The notes: generated by a model not told the origin, from the sequence alone. Shown: positions 1-8,551, numbered from the stretch's first letter. The stretch: DNA of 64,000 nt from DATHWB01 sp040905965 (GCA_040905965.1 JBBDQP010000058.1:55877-119876); one strand, 5' to 3'. Made by a program: numbers and translations.

Positions 1-41
1 GCGCAGACACGATCCACGACCAACCCCTGATGGTCTTCAAG

Positions 42-1403
42 TCAGCCACGGGAGACAACATCCTCCTGGATCACGGATGACGCCAGTTGGGGCGGCCCAT
101 AGGTTTCGCCGACCTTGTCGAGAGCGGCTTCGAGCGCCGCCAAAACTTCATCGTCGTAAAGCGGTGAAGTGTCTTCGCGCAACGCGTCGAGAGCGGCGCG
201 TTGGCTCATGGCCATTCGGTAGCCGCGAACGCTGGTCATTGCGTCGAACGCGTCGGCCACCGCCAACACCTTCTGCTCGAGAGTGGGCGTCGTTGTGTGA
301 TGGTGACCTGTCTGTCCGAAGTCCTCCTCCGGCTGTCGGGGATGAGCACCGGAGCAGACGTCAACCATCGGACGCAAGAAGTCGACTTCCGACAGAAGGT
401 CATCCACCGTGTGGGTGGCCGTGCGAAGGCGTCGGTACTCGTCGTCGGTCAACGTTCCTTGCTTCCTCATCAGCTCGATCGGGATCGCCAGCTTGCCCAT
501 GTCGTGAATGAGCGACGCCCAACGCATATGTTCGAGTTGAGTTCCAGCAAAGCCCAGTTCTTGCCCAATCAGCTGTGAGAAGTACGCAACCCGTTCTGTG
601 TGACCCCTCGTATAGAGGTCCCGAGTTTCGAGCGTCTTCGCGAAACCGCGCAACGTCGACTCGTGGGCCACGCGCAGCACCGAGTACGACGTGAAAACGG
701 TGTGGCCCAACACGTACACGACGAGTATCAAGAGCAGCAGAGACTCATTTGACGCAAACTCGAACACGGCACCCAACATGCCTCCGAGCAGACCCATGAG
801 GATCTGCGAACCGAACAACATCCACAGTCCCGACCACGGGAGAATGTTTCGTGACCCGTATGCGATACGGACTCCAAACCGGACGAGTGAGATGTTGACG
901 AGGTTGTAGACAAGACCGACCAACGCACCCACCGCCGCCACGTAGACGAAGTCACCGGTTTCTTGTGCGCCGCGACCATCGAGCAGGGTGTCGGCCACGA
1001 GACCAGCTGCGAACGCAGACACCACAAGAAGTCCGAAGTTGCTCGCCGGCTGAAACACGCGACGCCCCCGAAAGTCAAGGATGTCGAGGGGACCGACGGC
1101 AGCGATCAGCACCACAACGGTCACAGCGTCGAACTCGATGAACCCCTGCGGAGTGGCTTTTGTGTGGATTGCGAAATAGGTGGAAGCGGTGGCGATGACC
1201 ATCGCACTCGAGGAGGCGAGCATCCGGTCATTCACCTCAACGGATCGGAACGAGAGCGCAGCGAAGGCGAGGGCGAACAAACCCACGATCACCCAGTCGG
1301 TACCGGGCTTTGGGGTCCACCGCACAAGCGTGAATACCACGGTTCCGGCACCGAGAAGGAAGTAGGCGCTCGCCAGCGCGAATCGCTTCTTTCGGACATC
1401 CAC
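42..1403 (-). CDS. Membrane-anchored HD-domain phosphohydrolase (degenerate HD-GYP type)
   Basis: 453 aa. The first ~240 residues hold seven or so hydrophobic segments. A cytosolic HD domain follows, with GHTERV, the metal-binding pair His300-Asp301 in HDMGK, and a late DAFDAMTS..YR motif typical of HD-GYP proteins. The HHE..DGTGYP signature of active c-di-GMP phosphodiesterases is missing; the corresponding stretch reads CSGAHPRQ. The catalytic H-D pair is therefore kept, but c-di-GMP hydrolysis is doubtful. The start is GTG at 1403, with a GAGGAG Shine-Dalgarno 9 nt upstream; a nearby ATG is out of frame. A possible leader-peptide ORF lies just upstream. The family is clear, the substrate is unknown. 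Confidence 0.85.
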   Translation of the reverse strand: MDVRKKRFALASAYFLLGAGTVVFTLVRWTPKPGTDWVIVGLFALAFAALSFRSVEVNDRMLASSSAMVIATASTYFAIHTKATPQGFIEFDAVTVVVLIAAVGPLDILDFRGRRVFQPASNFGLLVVSAFAAGLVADTLLDGRGAQETGDFVYVAAVGALVGLVYNLVNISLVRFGVRIAYGSRNILPWSGLWMLFGSQILMGLLGGMLGAVFEFASNESLLLLILVVYVLGHTVFTSYSVLRVAHESTLRGFAKTLETRDLYTRGHTERVAYFSQLIGQELGFAGTQLEHMRWASLIHDMGKLAIPIELMRKQGTLTDDEYRRLRTATHTVDDLLSEVDFLRPMVDVCSGAHPRQPEEDFGQTGHHHTTTPTLEQKVLAVADAFDAMTSVRGYRMAMSQRAALDALREDTSPLYDDEVLAALEAALDKVGETYGPPQLASSVIQEDVVSRG

Positions 1404-1411
1404 CCGAACGG

Positions 1412-1435
1412 TCTCCTCGCTGTTCGAAGAGGAGA
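1412..1435 (-). promoter_or_regulatory. Hairpin that would sequester the SD of the HD-domain gene
   Basis: On the minus-strand mRNA, TCTCCTC (1435-1429) can pair perfectly with GAGGAGA (1418-1412) across a 10-nt loop. The 3' arm contains the GAGGAG Shine-Dalgarno of the HD gene that starts at 1403. The hairpin begins 18 nt after the stop of the 29-aa ORF, a geometry that fits translational coupling or a leader-peptide switch. The pairing is seen directly; the function is inferred. Confidence 0.4.
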
Positions 1436-1453
1436 GAGGACCCGACGATCAGA

Positions 1454-1543
1454 TCAACCGATCTTGAAGGAAGCCGAGCCAGCCACTATGAGCGTGGCGA
1501 GGCTTCCGGCCGCAGCAAGAATCCGGACCAGGCGTGCCTTCAT
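1454..1543 (-). CDS. Small hydrophobic peptide (29 aa), possible leader peptide
   Basis: ATG at 1543 to TGA at 1454-1456. The peptide has a basic start (MKARLVR) followed by a hydrophobic core and ends FKIG, so it resembles a short signal or membrane peptide. A good Shine-Dalgarno, GAGGTGA (1551-1557), lies 7 nt upstream of the ATG. It ends 51 nt before the HD-domain gene on the same strand. No homologue is recognised. The short length makes the call tentative; the SD, the composition and the downstream SD-sequestering hairpin are the support. Confidence 0.4.
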   Translation of the reverse strand: MKARLVRILAAAGSLATLIVAGSASFKIG

Positions 1544-1684
1544 CCGGTATCACCTCGTCGGTGAATCAAGACTCGCCGACACATCTGTCGACGCGTCGTT
1601 CCGCTCCGCTTCGGTGTAATCAACGTTGGAAGGATCCGTCGCCGGGCTCTCCCCGTATTCCCGACCCGTAGACGAGCCGGGAAA

Positions 1685-1704
1685 CCTCACTTGTCAATGT
1701 GAGG
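1685..1704. repeat. Inverted repeat CCTCAC-N8-GTGAGG
   Basis: Perfect 6-bp arms (1685-1690 and 1699-1704) lie between the divergent small peptide/HD pair and the gene at 1882. It could be an operator or a weak hairpin. Nothing else is recognisable in the remainder of 1544-1866. Confidence 0.3.
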
Positions 1705-1866
1705 CCCCACCTATGACAGGTCCGCCCACCTCCCAACCGGGCAGCGATCCCGGTTCCGCCGGCCTCCCTGTGTGAGACCGACCACAGTGCAATCTACCTG
1801 GCGAAATCGCGAAGTCGCAACATCCCGGGTCTCGTGCGCATCCCTGTCCTCACGGGGCTCGGGGGG

Positions 1867-1872
1867 TACGCT
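1867..1872 (+). promoter_or_regulatory. -10 hexamer TACGCT, 9 nt before ATG 1882
   Basis: A TANNNT hexamer followed by 9 nt and ATG, the near-leaderless arrangement seen at many genes here. It favours ATG 1882 over the upstream in-frame GTG 1834. Confidence 0.4.
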
Positions 1873-1881
1873 CCGCTGACC

Positions 1882-2502
1882 ATGGATGTCAACGCACTCG
1901 AAGCGGCCATCGCCCGGATCCCCGGCGTCGAGAACGTCCGGATCGTGCTCGAAGGCAACAGGCCGCGCGAAGTCCATGTCCTCGCCACACCAGGAAAACC
2001 GGCCAAACAAGTGGTGCGTGACGTCCAGTCGGTCGCGATGGCGGCATTCGATCTCGACATCGATCGCAGGATCATCTCGGTCGTCCAGATCGACGGCGAG
2101 GAACTGTCCGTCGGTGACCGCCCAATCGTCGACAATGTCGCCGAGGAGATCGACTTCTCCCGGATGAAAGTCACCGTCACCCTGCACTGGCACGACGAAA
2201 AGCTGACCGGTTCAGCCCAAGGTCCGGCTGCCTCCGCCACCCGGATGCGGCTGGTCGCCGAAGCCACGCTCGTCGCCCTCGGGCAGGCACTCGACGAGAA
2301 GGCCGCCTTTGCGATCAGCGCCGAAGCCGTGCACCGAGTCGGGGCAGAGGACGTCGCCATCGCCCAGGTGGTACTTGTGGCCGGCGGCCGCGAACAGATG
2401 ATGGTCGGATCAGCCCTGGTCGGCAGCAACCCGAGCCAGGCGATGGTGCGAGCGGTCCTCGATGCCGTGAACCACCAGGTCCCCGGACTCCGCCGTCCCT
2501 AA
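1882..2502 (+). CDS. Conserved protein of unknown function
   Basis: 206 aa from ATG 1882; an in-frame GTG at 1834 would add 16 residues. The N-terminal half reads like a small alpha/beta domain (IPGVENVRIVLEGN, then VHVLATPGKPAKQVVRDVQS and a DIDRRIISVVQID strand). The second half is rich in beta strands and small residues. There is no signal peptide, membrane segment or cysteine motif. I associate the GVxxVRxV...VHVLA...KQxVRDVQS pattern with uncharacterised actinobacterial proteins but cannot name a function. It is monocistronic, with the HNH gene convergent downstream. Confidence 0.7.
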   Translation: MDVNALEAAIARIPGVENVRIVLEGNRPREVHVLATPGKPAKQVVRDVQSVAMAAFDLDIDRRIISVVQIDGEELSVGDRPIVDNVAEEIDFSRMKVTVTLHWHDEKLTGSAQGPAASATRMRLVAEATLVALGQALDEKAAFAISAEAVHRVGAEDVAIAQVVLVAGGREQMMVGSALVGSNPSQAMVRAVLDAVNHQVPGLRRP

Positions 2503-2575
2503 TCCCGGGTCGGACGCGCCGAAACCGCCCCCAATCGGGGATTCCGCTCACATGGCCGAGTCCGAGACTGCGGGA

Positions 2576-3670
2576 TCAGGGACCGGCGCGGGTCGGAATG
2601 GCGCGAAGGAAGGTACGGGCGTGGGGAGGCGAAGCCGGATCTATCACCATGCCCCGCTGATGGACGACAACGTGATGGTGGAACCAGCACAAAGTGACGA
2701 GGTTGTCGGGATGATGGCTCCCTCGCTCCGAGTACGGCACGACGTGGTGGGGTTGGAGCCTCGATCGGGATTGGCAGCCGCCGATCACACAACGGTGACC
2801 GTCGCGGTGCAGCACGAGGGAACGGATCGCAGGGGGAATGGCGCGGCCGGTAGGCGACGTGGAGACGGTCCGCAGGACGTCGTCGTGAACGGTGACTCGA
2901 ACCGTGCCGGAGCAGAGGATCTCACCGAGGGTGTTTGGACCGACCCTCGGTCCTGAGACGACGCTCACGCCCTCCCGACCTTCGGACGTGGTGGCGAGGG
3001 CGGCGTCGATGAAGATCTCTGCGGTGAGTTCGTGGCCGCCGACCTCACCCGAAAGCCATTCGGACGCCACCGAAACCAGCCCGTCCGCCCGAAGCTGGCC
3101 GGCGGTGGCATCAGGGTCGCCCGGAAGACTGTCGACCGAGGTGCTGATCGCCTTCTCGACGATGCGCCCATCGACACCGGACAATTGGCCCCACATCCGC
3201 CAGATGCTCTCGTCGAGGGAAGGCTGCATGTGAAGAAACCGACCGGCGTGGGAATCTGACTCCGCATCGGGACTGATGGGACGGCGTTGGGCTGTCATCT
3301 GGCGAACACCGGCGATGTCTCGACCGACAGACTCGTCGACAGTGGCCTGATCTGCCCCCGACTGGATGAGGCAGAGCGTGGCGTTCGCCCGATCGACACT
3401 GGCGCCTTCCTCGAGCATCTCATCGATCCGCTCGTCGTTCGAGCGAGCGAGACCCAGCAGGGTCCGTGCCGTCCGGACGTCCACATCGAGACGGGCGGAC
3501 AGCCATTCGTCCATGCCCCTCGCGCCGTCCACCATGTCGATCTGGGCGGCGTCGAGCGCGCGGATTGCCGGAAGCATCTTCGCCGTCACCCGTCCGATCA
3601 GGCCGGTGCAATCAGCCAGGTGCTGTTCCAACTGGTCGATCGTGAAGTCGGTTGAGGCGCTTGCGAACAT
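2576..3670 (-). CDS. DUF222 / HNH endonuclease domain protein
   Basis: 364 aa. The N-terminal ~200 residues form the DUF222 region usual in the actinobacterial 13E12-type family. The C-terminal HNH domain spans about residues 280-345, with HRDGHRC, QPHHVVPYSERG, DNLVTLCWFHH and a final H. Nuclease activity is implied by the HNH residues, but the role of the family is unsettled; many copies occur in actinobacteria and some lie in mobile introns. The ORF could be extended to 3772, but that would overlap the divergent gamma-glutamyltransferase. ATG 3670 is preceded by TACGTT and 6 nt, a leaderless promoter layout, so I choose it. Confidence 0.85.
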   Translation of the reverse strand: MFASASTDFTIDQLEQHLADCTGLIGRVTAKMLPAIRALDAAQIDMVDGARGMDEWLSARLDVDVRTARTLLGLARSNDERIDEMLEEGASVDRANATLCLIQSGADQATVDESVGRDIAGVRQMTAQRRPISPDAESDSHAGRFLHMQPSLDESIWRMWGQLSGVDGRIVEKAISTSVDSLPGDPDATAGQLRADGLVSVASEWLSGEVGGHELTAEIFIDAALATTSEGREGVSVVSGPRVGPNTLGEILCSGTVRVTVHDDVLRTVSTSPTGRAIPPAIRSLVLHRDGHRCVIGGCQSRSRLQPHHVVPYSERGSHHPDNLVTLCWFHHHVVVHQRGMVIDPASPPHARTFLRAIPTRAGP

Positions 3671-3676
3671 GAACCA

Positions 3677-3682
3677 AACGTA
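3677..3682 (-). promoter_or_regulatory. -10 hexamer TACGTT, leaderless start of the HNH gene
   Basis: TACGTT on the minus strand lies 6 nt before ATG 3670, leaving no room for an SD. It decides the start. Confidence 0.5.
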
Positions 3683-3770
3683 TCGGAGGGGTGTGACAAG
3701 AAGTCCTTGACGCGAAAGGGCGAACGCACCCCTTTTTCGGACCGACCCGCCCCCTGCCAAGATGATTCGC

Positions 3771-5339
3771 ATGCTCGAAGTTCAAGGATTCGACGGTGCG
3801 GTCGTGACGCCGCATGTGCTCTCGACCCAGGCCGGAATGGAGGCTCTCGACCGGGGCGGCTCGGCGGTGGATGCCGCCATCGCCGCCAACGCCGTGCAGG
3901 GCATGGTGGCCCCGGAGACCTGCGGGATCGGAGGCGATCTCTTCGCTCTGATTCACACGAACGGCGCAGTCACCGCCCTCAACGCCTCGGGATGGGCGGG
4001 CTCGAATGCGTCGGCGCAGGACCTCCGGGATGAAGGCCTGACGTCGATCCCTCAGCACCACCCGGCAGGCGTCACCATCCCGGGATGCGTGGCGGGATGG
4101 TTCGCCCTCCACCAAAGGCACGGACGGCTTCCGTTCGGCGACCTACTCCAACGAGCGATCGAGCATGGACGGCGCGGGTTCGCCGCCTCCACCGAGTACA
4201 GCCGCGCCACTCATCGCATGGCCGAATTCCTTGCCGGGAACGAAGCAGGAGCCCAGTTGCTCATCGACGGTCGACCGGCGCTCCGAGGTGAGCGCGTTCA
4301 TCGGCCGAATCTGGCGCACACCCTGGAACGGATCGCCGAGGGAGGCCCCACAGCGTTCTACGAAGGTCCGGTCGCCAAGTCGGTCAGCGAGGCCGTCGGC
4401 GGACTCATCACCCCGGACGACCTCGCCGCCTACTCCCCCGACTGGGTCGACCCGATCTCCGCCCGAGTGTTCGGTGTGACGGGTTGGACGATTCCGCCCA
4501 ACAGCCAGGGATATCTGACCCTCGCCACTCTCCTCCTCTTCGAATCGCTCACTCCCACCCTGGACCCCGGCGACCCGAGATGGACCCACACCCTCATCGA
4601 GGCGTATCGGGCAGTGGCCGCCGAACGCGACGACGTCGTCGCCGATCCTCATCATGCGCCCCTCCCGAACGAGGTGCTGCTCGACCCGGAACGCCTGGCA
4701 GCCTTCGGCGAGAAGATTTCGATGGACTCCGCAGCACCACAACCGCGGCCCATGCCCAAGCCGGGTGGAACGATGTACATGTGCGCGGTCGACGGCACCG
4801 GGATGGGCGTGTCGCTGATCGAGTCGAACTTCCGGGGAATTGGCTCTGGGATCGGCGCCGCCGACAGCGGGTTCATCCTCCACGACCGCGGTGGTGGGTT
4901 CGACCTGCGAACAGGTCACCCCAACGAGATCGGCCCAGGCAAGCGACCACTGCACACCCTGTCTCCGACACTGTGGACCGACGGCGCCCGGCTTCGCACC
5001 GTGCTCGGCACGCGGGGCGGACATCAGCAACCGCAACTCCTCGCCCAGGTCGCCGCCCTGCTCTTCGGGGCAGGCCGGTCCGCGGGCCACGCCCAGAGTG
5101 CACCCCGCTGGACGATCGCCAACGCCGAGCTGACGGCCACCACTTCCGTGATCGACGTCGAATCCTCCATGTCGAGTCACATCACCGCCGGCCTCGCCGA
5201 GCGTGGCCACACAGTGCGCCCCCAGGCCGACCGGATGGGAGGGTGGGGGCCGGCATCCGTGATCGACATCGACTCGCAGGGGCTTCGCACCGCGGCTGCC
5301 GACGGGCGGGTCGACACCGCGTCGGCCGCGGTGCGCTGA
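3771..5339 (+). CDS. Gamma-glutamyltransferase family protein (Ntn hydrolase)
   Basis: 522 aa. The N-terminal sequence VVTPHVLSTQAGMEALDRGGSAVDAAIAAN and GIGGDLFALI are classic for gamma-glutamyltranspeptidases and related acylases. The autoprocessing and catalytic nucleophile is Thr334 in PGGTMYM, the first residue of the small subunit, followed by the oxyanion and substrate region SNFRGIGSG. No signal peptide is visible, so it is probably cytosolic, unlike periplasmic E. coli Ggt. Substrates could be glutathione-type gamma-glutamyl compounds or amides. It overlaps the next gene by 1 bp (TGATG). ATG 3762 is an alternative start; 3771 is preferred because CAAGAT lies 7 nt before it. Confidence 0.88.
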   Translation: MLEVQGFDGAVVTPHVLSTQAGMEALDRGGSAVDAAIAANAVQGMVAPETCGIGGDLFALIHTNGAVTALNASGWAGSNASAQDLRDEGLTSIPQHHPAGVTIPGCVAGWFALHQRHGRLPFGDLLQRAIEHGRRGFAASTEYSRATHRMAEFLAGNEAGAQLLIDGRPALRGERVHRPNLAHTLERIAEGGPTAFYEGPVAKSVSEAVGGLITPDDLAAYSPDWVDPISARVFGVTGWTIPPNSQGYLTLATLLLFESLTPTLDPGDPRWTHTLIEAYRAVAAERDDVVADPHHAPLPNEVLLDPERLAAFGEKISMDSAAPQPRPMPKPGGTMYMCAVDGTGMGVSLIESNFRGIGSGIGAADSGFILHDRGGGFDLRTGHPNEIGPGKRPLHTLSPTLWTDGARLRTVLGTRGGHQQPQLLAQVAALLFGAGRSAGHAQSAPRWTIANAELTATTSVIDVESSMSSHITAGLAERGHTVRPQADRMGGWGPASVIDIDSQGLRTAAADGRVDTASAAVR

Positions 5340-5983
5340 TGGGGAGACTCGTGCTCGTTCGCCACGGGCAGGCAGAGGGGAACACCGAGCATCGATTCAT
5401 CGGTCAAAGCGACGTACCTCTCACCGAGATCGGAAGAAGTCAAGCGGAAGCGGTCGGTCTTCGACTGCGCGGCGCCGAGATCAGTCGGGTGGTTTCGAGT
5501 GATCTCGTCAGGGCATCCGACACGGCCGCAGCGATCGCGGCGGTATCCGGCCATTCCGTGGACGTCGAACCGGCCATCCGCGAGATCCACAACGGGGAGT
5601 GGGTCGGCCTCACCCCGACTGACATCGAGACCGGCTGGCCCGACCTGTGGAGCAGATACCGGGGTGGAGAGGACGTGCCTCGTCCTGGTGGCGAGAGGTG
5701 GGCCGACGTGCGGGAGCGATCGGTCGCCGTCTTCCGCCGGCTGCTCAAGCTCGACGGCGTGACCGTCGTCGTCTCTCACGGAGGGCCGATCATCATCGGC
5801 GCCCATTGGGCCACCGGCCAGACTGTGACCGGAAATGTCTTCCGGGGTCCGCTCGGCGCGGTGCAGAACACGTCGATCACCGTGATCGACCCCGGACCAA
5901 AACTGACCGCCTTCAACGACGTTGGGCATCTCGACCCGTTCGCCGGATTCGAGGTGCCCGACGCCCCGGTCTCAGCGAGTTGA
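5339..5983 (+). CDS. Histidine phosphatase family protein (phosphoglycerate-mutase-like)
   Basis: 214 aa. The phosphohistidine motif LVRHGQAEGN is at the N-terminus, with FIGQSDVPLTEIGRSQA, a catalytic acid region (REIHNGEW) and the second histidine in VVSHGGPI. It is translationally coupled to the gamma-glutamyltransferase through TGATG. Substrate cannot be read from sequence; candidates are small phosphoesters. The longer in-frame extension upstream is an out-of-frame shadow of the preceding gene and is not used. Its 3' end overlaps the convergent LLM gene by 12 bp. Confidence 0.85.
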   Translation: MGRLVLVRHGQAEGNTEHRFIGQSDVPLTEIGRSQAEAVGLRLRGAEISRVVSSDLVRASDTAAAIAAVSGHSVDVEPAIREIHNGEWVGLTPTDIETGWPDLWSRYRGGEDVPRPGGERWADVRERSVAVFRRLLKLDGVTVVVSHGGPIIIGAHWATGQTVTGNVFRGPLGAVQNTSITVIDPGPKLTAFNDVGHLDPFAGFEVPDAPVSAS

Positions 5984-6988
5984 GGCCACCATCGCCGCAA
6001 GGTCTTCGTCCGACATCGGCGGTGCCCCGTCGAGGGTGTAATACCCGATCCGGGCGATCCGGTCGCCGTATCGATCCTTGATCACCGTGCCGACCCGGTC
6101 GGGTTCGGCGACGATTCCCACCGTCTCGACCACCTCGTCGGGAATCAGCGCACCCATCGACTTCCACTCTCCCCGCTTGCTCATCGCGTTGAGTTCATCG
6201 GCGAAGTCCCAGCCGTGCGTTTCGAGCACGATGCGGTAACTCGGGGTCGAGGCGTAGAAGGCCATCTGCTGCTTGGTTGCCGCCATCGACCGTGCCATCT
6301 CTTCTTCGTCCCTTCCGGTCACGACGAATACCGTGGATATCAAGTCGATCGCGGAGGCATCCCGCCCGAAGTCGGCGGCTCCGGAGGCGACGTTCGGAAT
6401 CACCACTTCGTCGAGATACTTGACCGTGTGGAACGGGTGGACGTGGAATCCGTCGCAGCGCTCACCGGCGAGACGGGCGAGCTGCGGACCCACCCCTGCG
6501 ATGGCCACGGGAACGTGGGGATGGTCTATGGGGCCCGGGTTGAAGAACGGCGTGATCAGCGTGAAACGGTATTCGGTGCTGTCGAAACGGAGGCCCTCGC
6601 CGGTCTGGAAGGAGGTCCAGATGGCGCGGAGCGCGTCGATGTAGTCGCGAAGGCGGGCCGTCGCCGTCGTCCACTCCATCCCGAATCGCCTCACGATGTG
6701 CGGTTTGATCTGGGTGCCGAGGCCGAGGATGAATCGCCCATGCGACATGGCGGCCAAATCCCACGCCACCTGCGCGGTGACCATCGGCGAACGGGGAAAC
6801 GCCACGGCGATGGCGGTGCCGAGGGTCAGCTCGGGGGCGGCGGTGGCTGCGAGGGCAAGCGGGATGAAAGGATCGTGGGCCGTCTCTGCGGTGAAGAATC
6901 CGTCGAACCCGATCTCGGCTCTTCGACGCGCCTCGTCAGCGACCTCGAGGGTCGGCGTGGTGGGAGGGAGGTAGTAGTCAACCAGCAT
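5972..6988 (-). CDS. LLM-class (luciferase-like) oxidoreductase, probably F420-dependent
   Basis: 338 aa single-domain TIM barrel. Typical motifs are ARRRAEIGFDGFFTAET, a LTLGTAIAVAFPRSPM strand-turn, SHGRFILGLGTQ and the VPVAIAGVGPQLARLAGERCDGF segment. It resembles the actinobacterial probable-F420-dependent group rather than two-subunit FMN luciferases. The substrate is unknown. GAGGAATCG upstream of ATG 6988 is the SD, and TAGGTT (near 7013-7018 on the minus strand) is a plausible -10, giving a short leadered mRNA. Confidence 0.85.
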   Translation of the reverse strand: MLVDYYLPPTTPTLEVADEARRRAEIGFDGFFTAETAHDPFIPLALAATAAPELTLGTAIAVAFPRSPMVTAQVAWDLAAMSHGRFILGLGTQIKPHIVRRFGMEWTTATARLRDYIDALRAIWTSFQTGEGLRFDSTEYRFTLITPFFNPGPIDHPHVPVAIAGVGPQLARLAGERCDGFHVHPFHTVKYLDEVVIPNVASGAADFGRDASAIDLISTVFVVTGRDEEEMARSMAATKQQMAFYASTPSYRIVLETHGWDFADELNAMSKRGEWKSMGALIPDEVVETVGIVAEPDRVGTVIKDRYGDRIARIGYYTLDGAPPMSDEDLAAMVASTR

Positions 6989-7046
6989 CGATTCCTCGTT
7001 TTCGGGAAGGTCAGAACCTAACGCCGTCCGAGCTCGGGCTGGTCGC

Positions 7047-7052
7047 TACGAT
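7047..7052 (+). promoter_or_regulatory. -10 hexamer TACGAT, 7 nt before GTG 7060
   Basis: The upstream ATG at 7051 lies inside this hexamer, so GTG 7060 is the likely start of a leaderless message. Confidence 0.5.
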
Positions 7053-7059
7053 GCCGGGC

Positions 7060-7389
7060 GTGAACAAGATCGGAAAAGTGATTGGCCTCGTCGGTGGCGC
7101 CCTCGCCATCCTCTGGGCCATGCGCGACCGCTTGGTCTCCATCGCCGCCCCGCAGGATCCGGAGCCGCCCAAATTCCGCGTCGTACCACCCCAGCCTGCG
7201 CCTGCTTCGGCCGACGATCTCACGTCGATCACCGGGATCGGACCGGTCTTCGCCGGTCGGCTGCGCGATGCCGGCATCACGACGTACGCCGATGTCGCAG
7301 GGGCGGGAGCCGCCAAGCTTGCTGCGATCACCGGCACATCCGAGGCTCGCGCCGCTGAGTGGGGAGCTGCAGCCTCGGCCCTGGTCTAG
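7060..7389 (+). CDS. Small membrane protein with C-terminal helix-hairpin-helix domain
   Basis: 109 aa. A hydrophobic helix at about residues 7-20 (VIGLVGGALAILWA) is followed by a Pro-rich linker. The helix-hairpin-helix segment DDLTSITGIGPVFAGRLRDA and the matching AITGTSEARAAEW close the protein. The GIGP hairpin is the kind that binds DNA backbone or mediates protein contacts, and similar modules occur at the ends of ribosomal L21 variants and polymerases. A membrane-tethered HhH is unusual; its partner is unknown. GTG 7060 is preferred over ATG 7051 because of the -10 placement. Confidence 0.7.
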   Translation: MNKIGKVIGLVGGALAILWAMRDRLVSIAAPQDPEPPKFRVVPPQPAPASADDLTSITGIGPVFAGRLRDAGITTYADVAGAGAAKLAAITGTSEARAAEWGAAASALV

Positions 7390-7432
7390 GGAGCGGCGCC
7401 GGTCGACTGGAACTACCGAGAGTGGAGTCGAG

Positions 7433-8551
7433 ATGAGTGGTGTGCGAGTGCTCGTCGGCACCAAGAAGGGTGCGTTCGTCCTGACGGCGGACGGCGCCCG
7501 TCGGTCCTGGGACGTGACAGGTCCTCTCTTTGCCGGATGGGAGATCTACCACCTCAAGGGATCACCGGTGGATCCGTCCCGGATCTGGGCATCGCAGTCC
7601 ACCGGCTGGTTCGGTCAACTGATCCAACGGTCAGACGACGGCGGTCAGACATGGAATGCGGTGGGCAACGAGTTCGCCTACCAGGGCGAGACGAGCCCTC
7701 ACCAGTGGTACGACGGCACACCCCATCCTTGGGAGTTCGCAAGGGTGTGGCATCTCGAACCGTCCCTCAGTGACACCGACGTGGTGTGGGCAGGTGTGGA
7801 GGATGCCGCGCTGTTCCGCACGACTGACGGGGGCCACTCGTGGCAGGAGATGGCCGGCATGCGGACGCAGCCCACAGCGTCTCGCTGGGCTCCCGGTGCC
7901 GGCGGCCTTTGCCTCCACACCATCCTCATCGACCCGTCCAACGAGGATCGGATGTTCGGCGCGGTGTCCGCCGCCGGAGTCTTCCGCAGTGATGACCGGG
8001 GCGAGTCGTGGAGACCCGTCAACAAGGGCTTGGTGTCGTCCCCCGAGCTGCCCGAACCCGAAGCCGAAGTCGGACACTGTGTGCACAACCTCGCCATGCA
8101 TCCCGACCGTCCCGACGTGCTCTTCATGCAGAAGCACTGGGACGTCAACCGTTCCGACGACGGCGGTGAGACGTGGCACGAGGTGAGCGGCGACCTTCCC
8201 ACCGATTTCGGCTTTCCGATCGAGGTGAACGCCAACGAACCGGACACGGTGTATGTGGTTCCGATCACCAGCGACTCCGAGCATTTCCCTCCCGAGGGGA
8301 GACTCCGGGTGTATCGAAGCCGGGTCGGAGGCAACGAGTGGGAGCCGCTCACGAAGGGCCTCCCGCAAGAGAACTGTTACGTCAACGTCCTACGGGATGC
8401 GATGTGCGTCGACCACCTCGACCCGTGCGGCATCTACTTCGGGACGACAGGCGGGCAGGTGTACGGATCGGCGGACGGAGGAGATTCGTGGGATCCGATC
8501 GTGCGGGATCTTCCGGCGGTGCTGTCCGTCGAGGTGCAGACACTGCCGTGA
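7433..8551 (+). CDS. BNR/Asp-box repeat beta-propeller protein (sialidase/VPS10-like)
   Basis: 372 aa. Five Asp-box motifs are visible: RSDDGGQTW, RTTDGGHSW, RSDDRGESW, RSDDGGETW and GSADGGDSW, spaced as blades of a propeller. There is no signal peptide, so it is predicted cytosolic. Automated annotation usually says exo-alpha-sialidase, but sialidase catalytic Arg/Tyr/Glu residues are not evident, and a binding or scaffold role is as likely. ATG 7433 follows GGAGTCGAG. It overlaps the MoaD/ThiS-like gene by 4 bp (GTGA), so the two are translated together. Confidence 0.8.
   Translation: MSGVRVLVGTKKGAFVLTADGARRSWDVTGPLFAGWEIYHLKGSPVDPSRIWASQSTGWFGQLIQRSDDGGQTWNAVGNEFAYQGETSPHQWYDGTPHPWEFARVWHLEPSLSDTDVVWAGVEDAALFRTTDGGHSWQEMAGMRTQPTASRWAPGAGGLCLHTILIDPSNEDRMFGAVSAAGVFRSDDRGESWRPVNKGLVSSPELPEPEAEVGHCVHNLAMHPDRPDVLFMQKHWDVNRSDDGGETWHEVSGDLPTDFGFPIEVNANEPDTVYVVPITSDSEHFPPEGRLRVYRSRVGGNEWEPLTKGLPQENCYVNVLRDAMCVDHLDPCGIYFGTTGGQVYGSADGGDSWDPIVRDLPAVLSVEVQTLP

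Noticed and set aside
4484..5338. Upstream in-frame extension of the histidine phosphatase
   Set aside because: It is out of frame within the gamma-glutamyltransferase; the RHG motif begins directly after ATG 5339, which overlaps the previous stop.
7433..8551. Calling the BNR protein a sialidase
   Set aside because: Asp-boxes are shared by many propellers. The catalytic residues of sialidases are not evident and there is no signal peptide.
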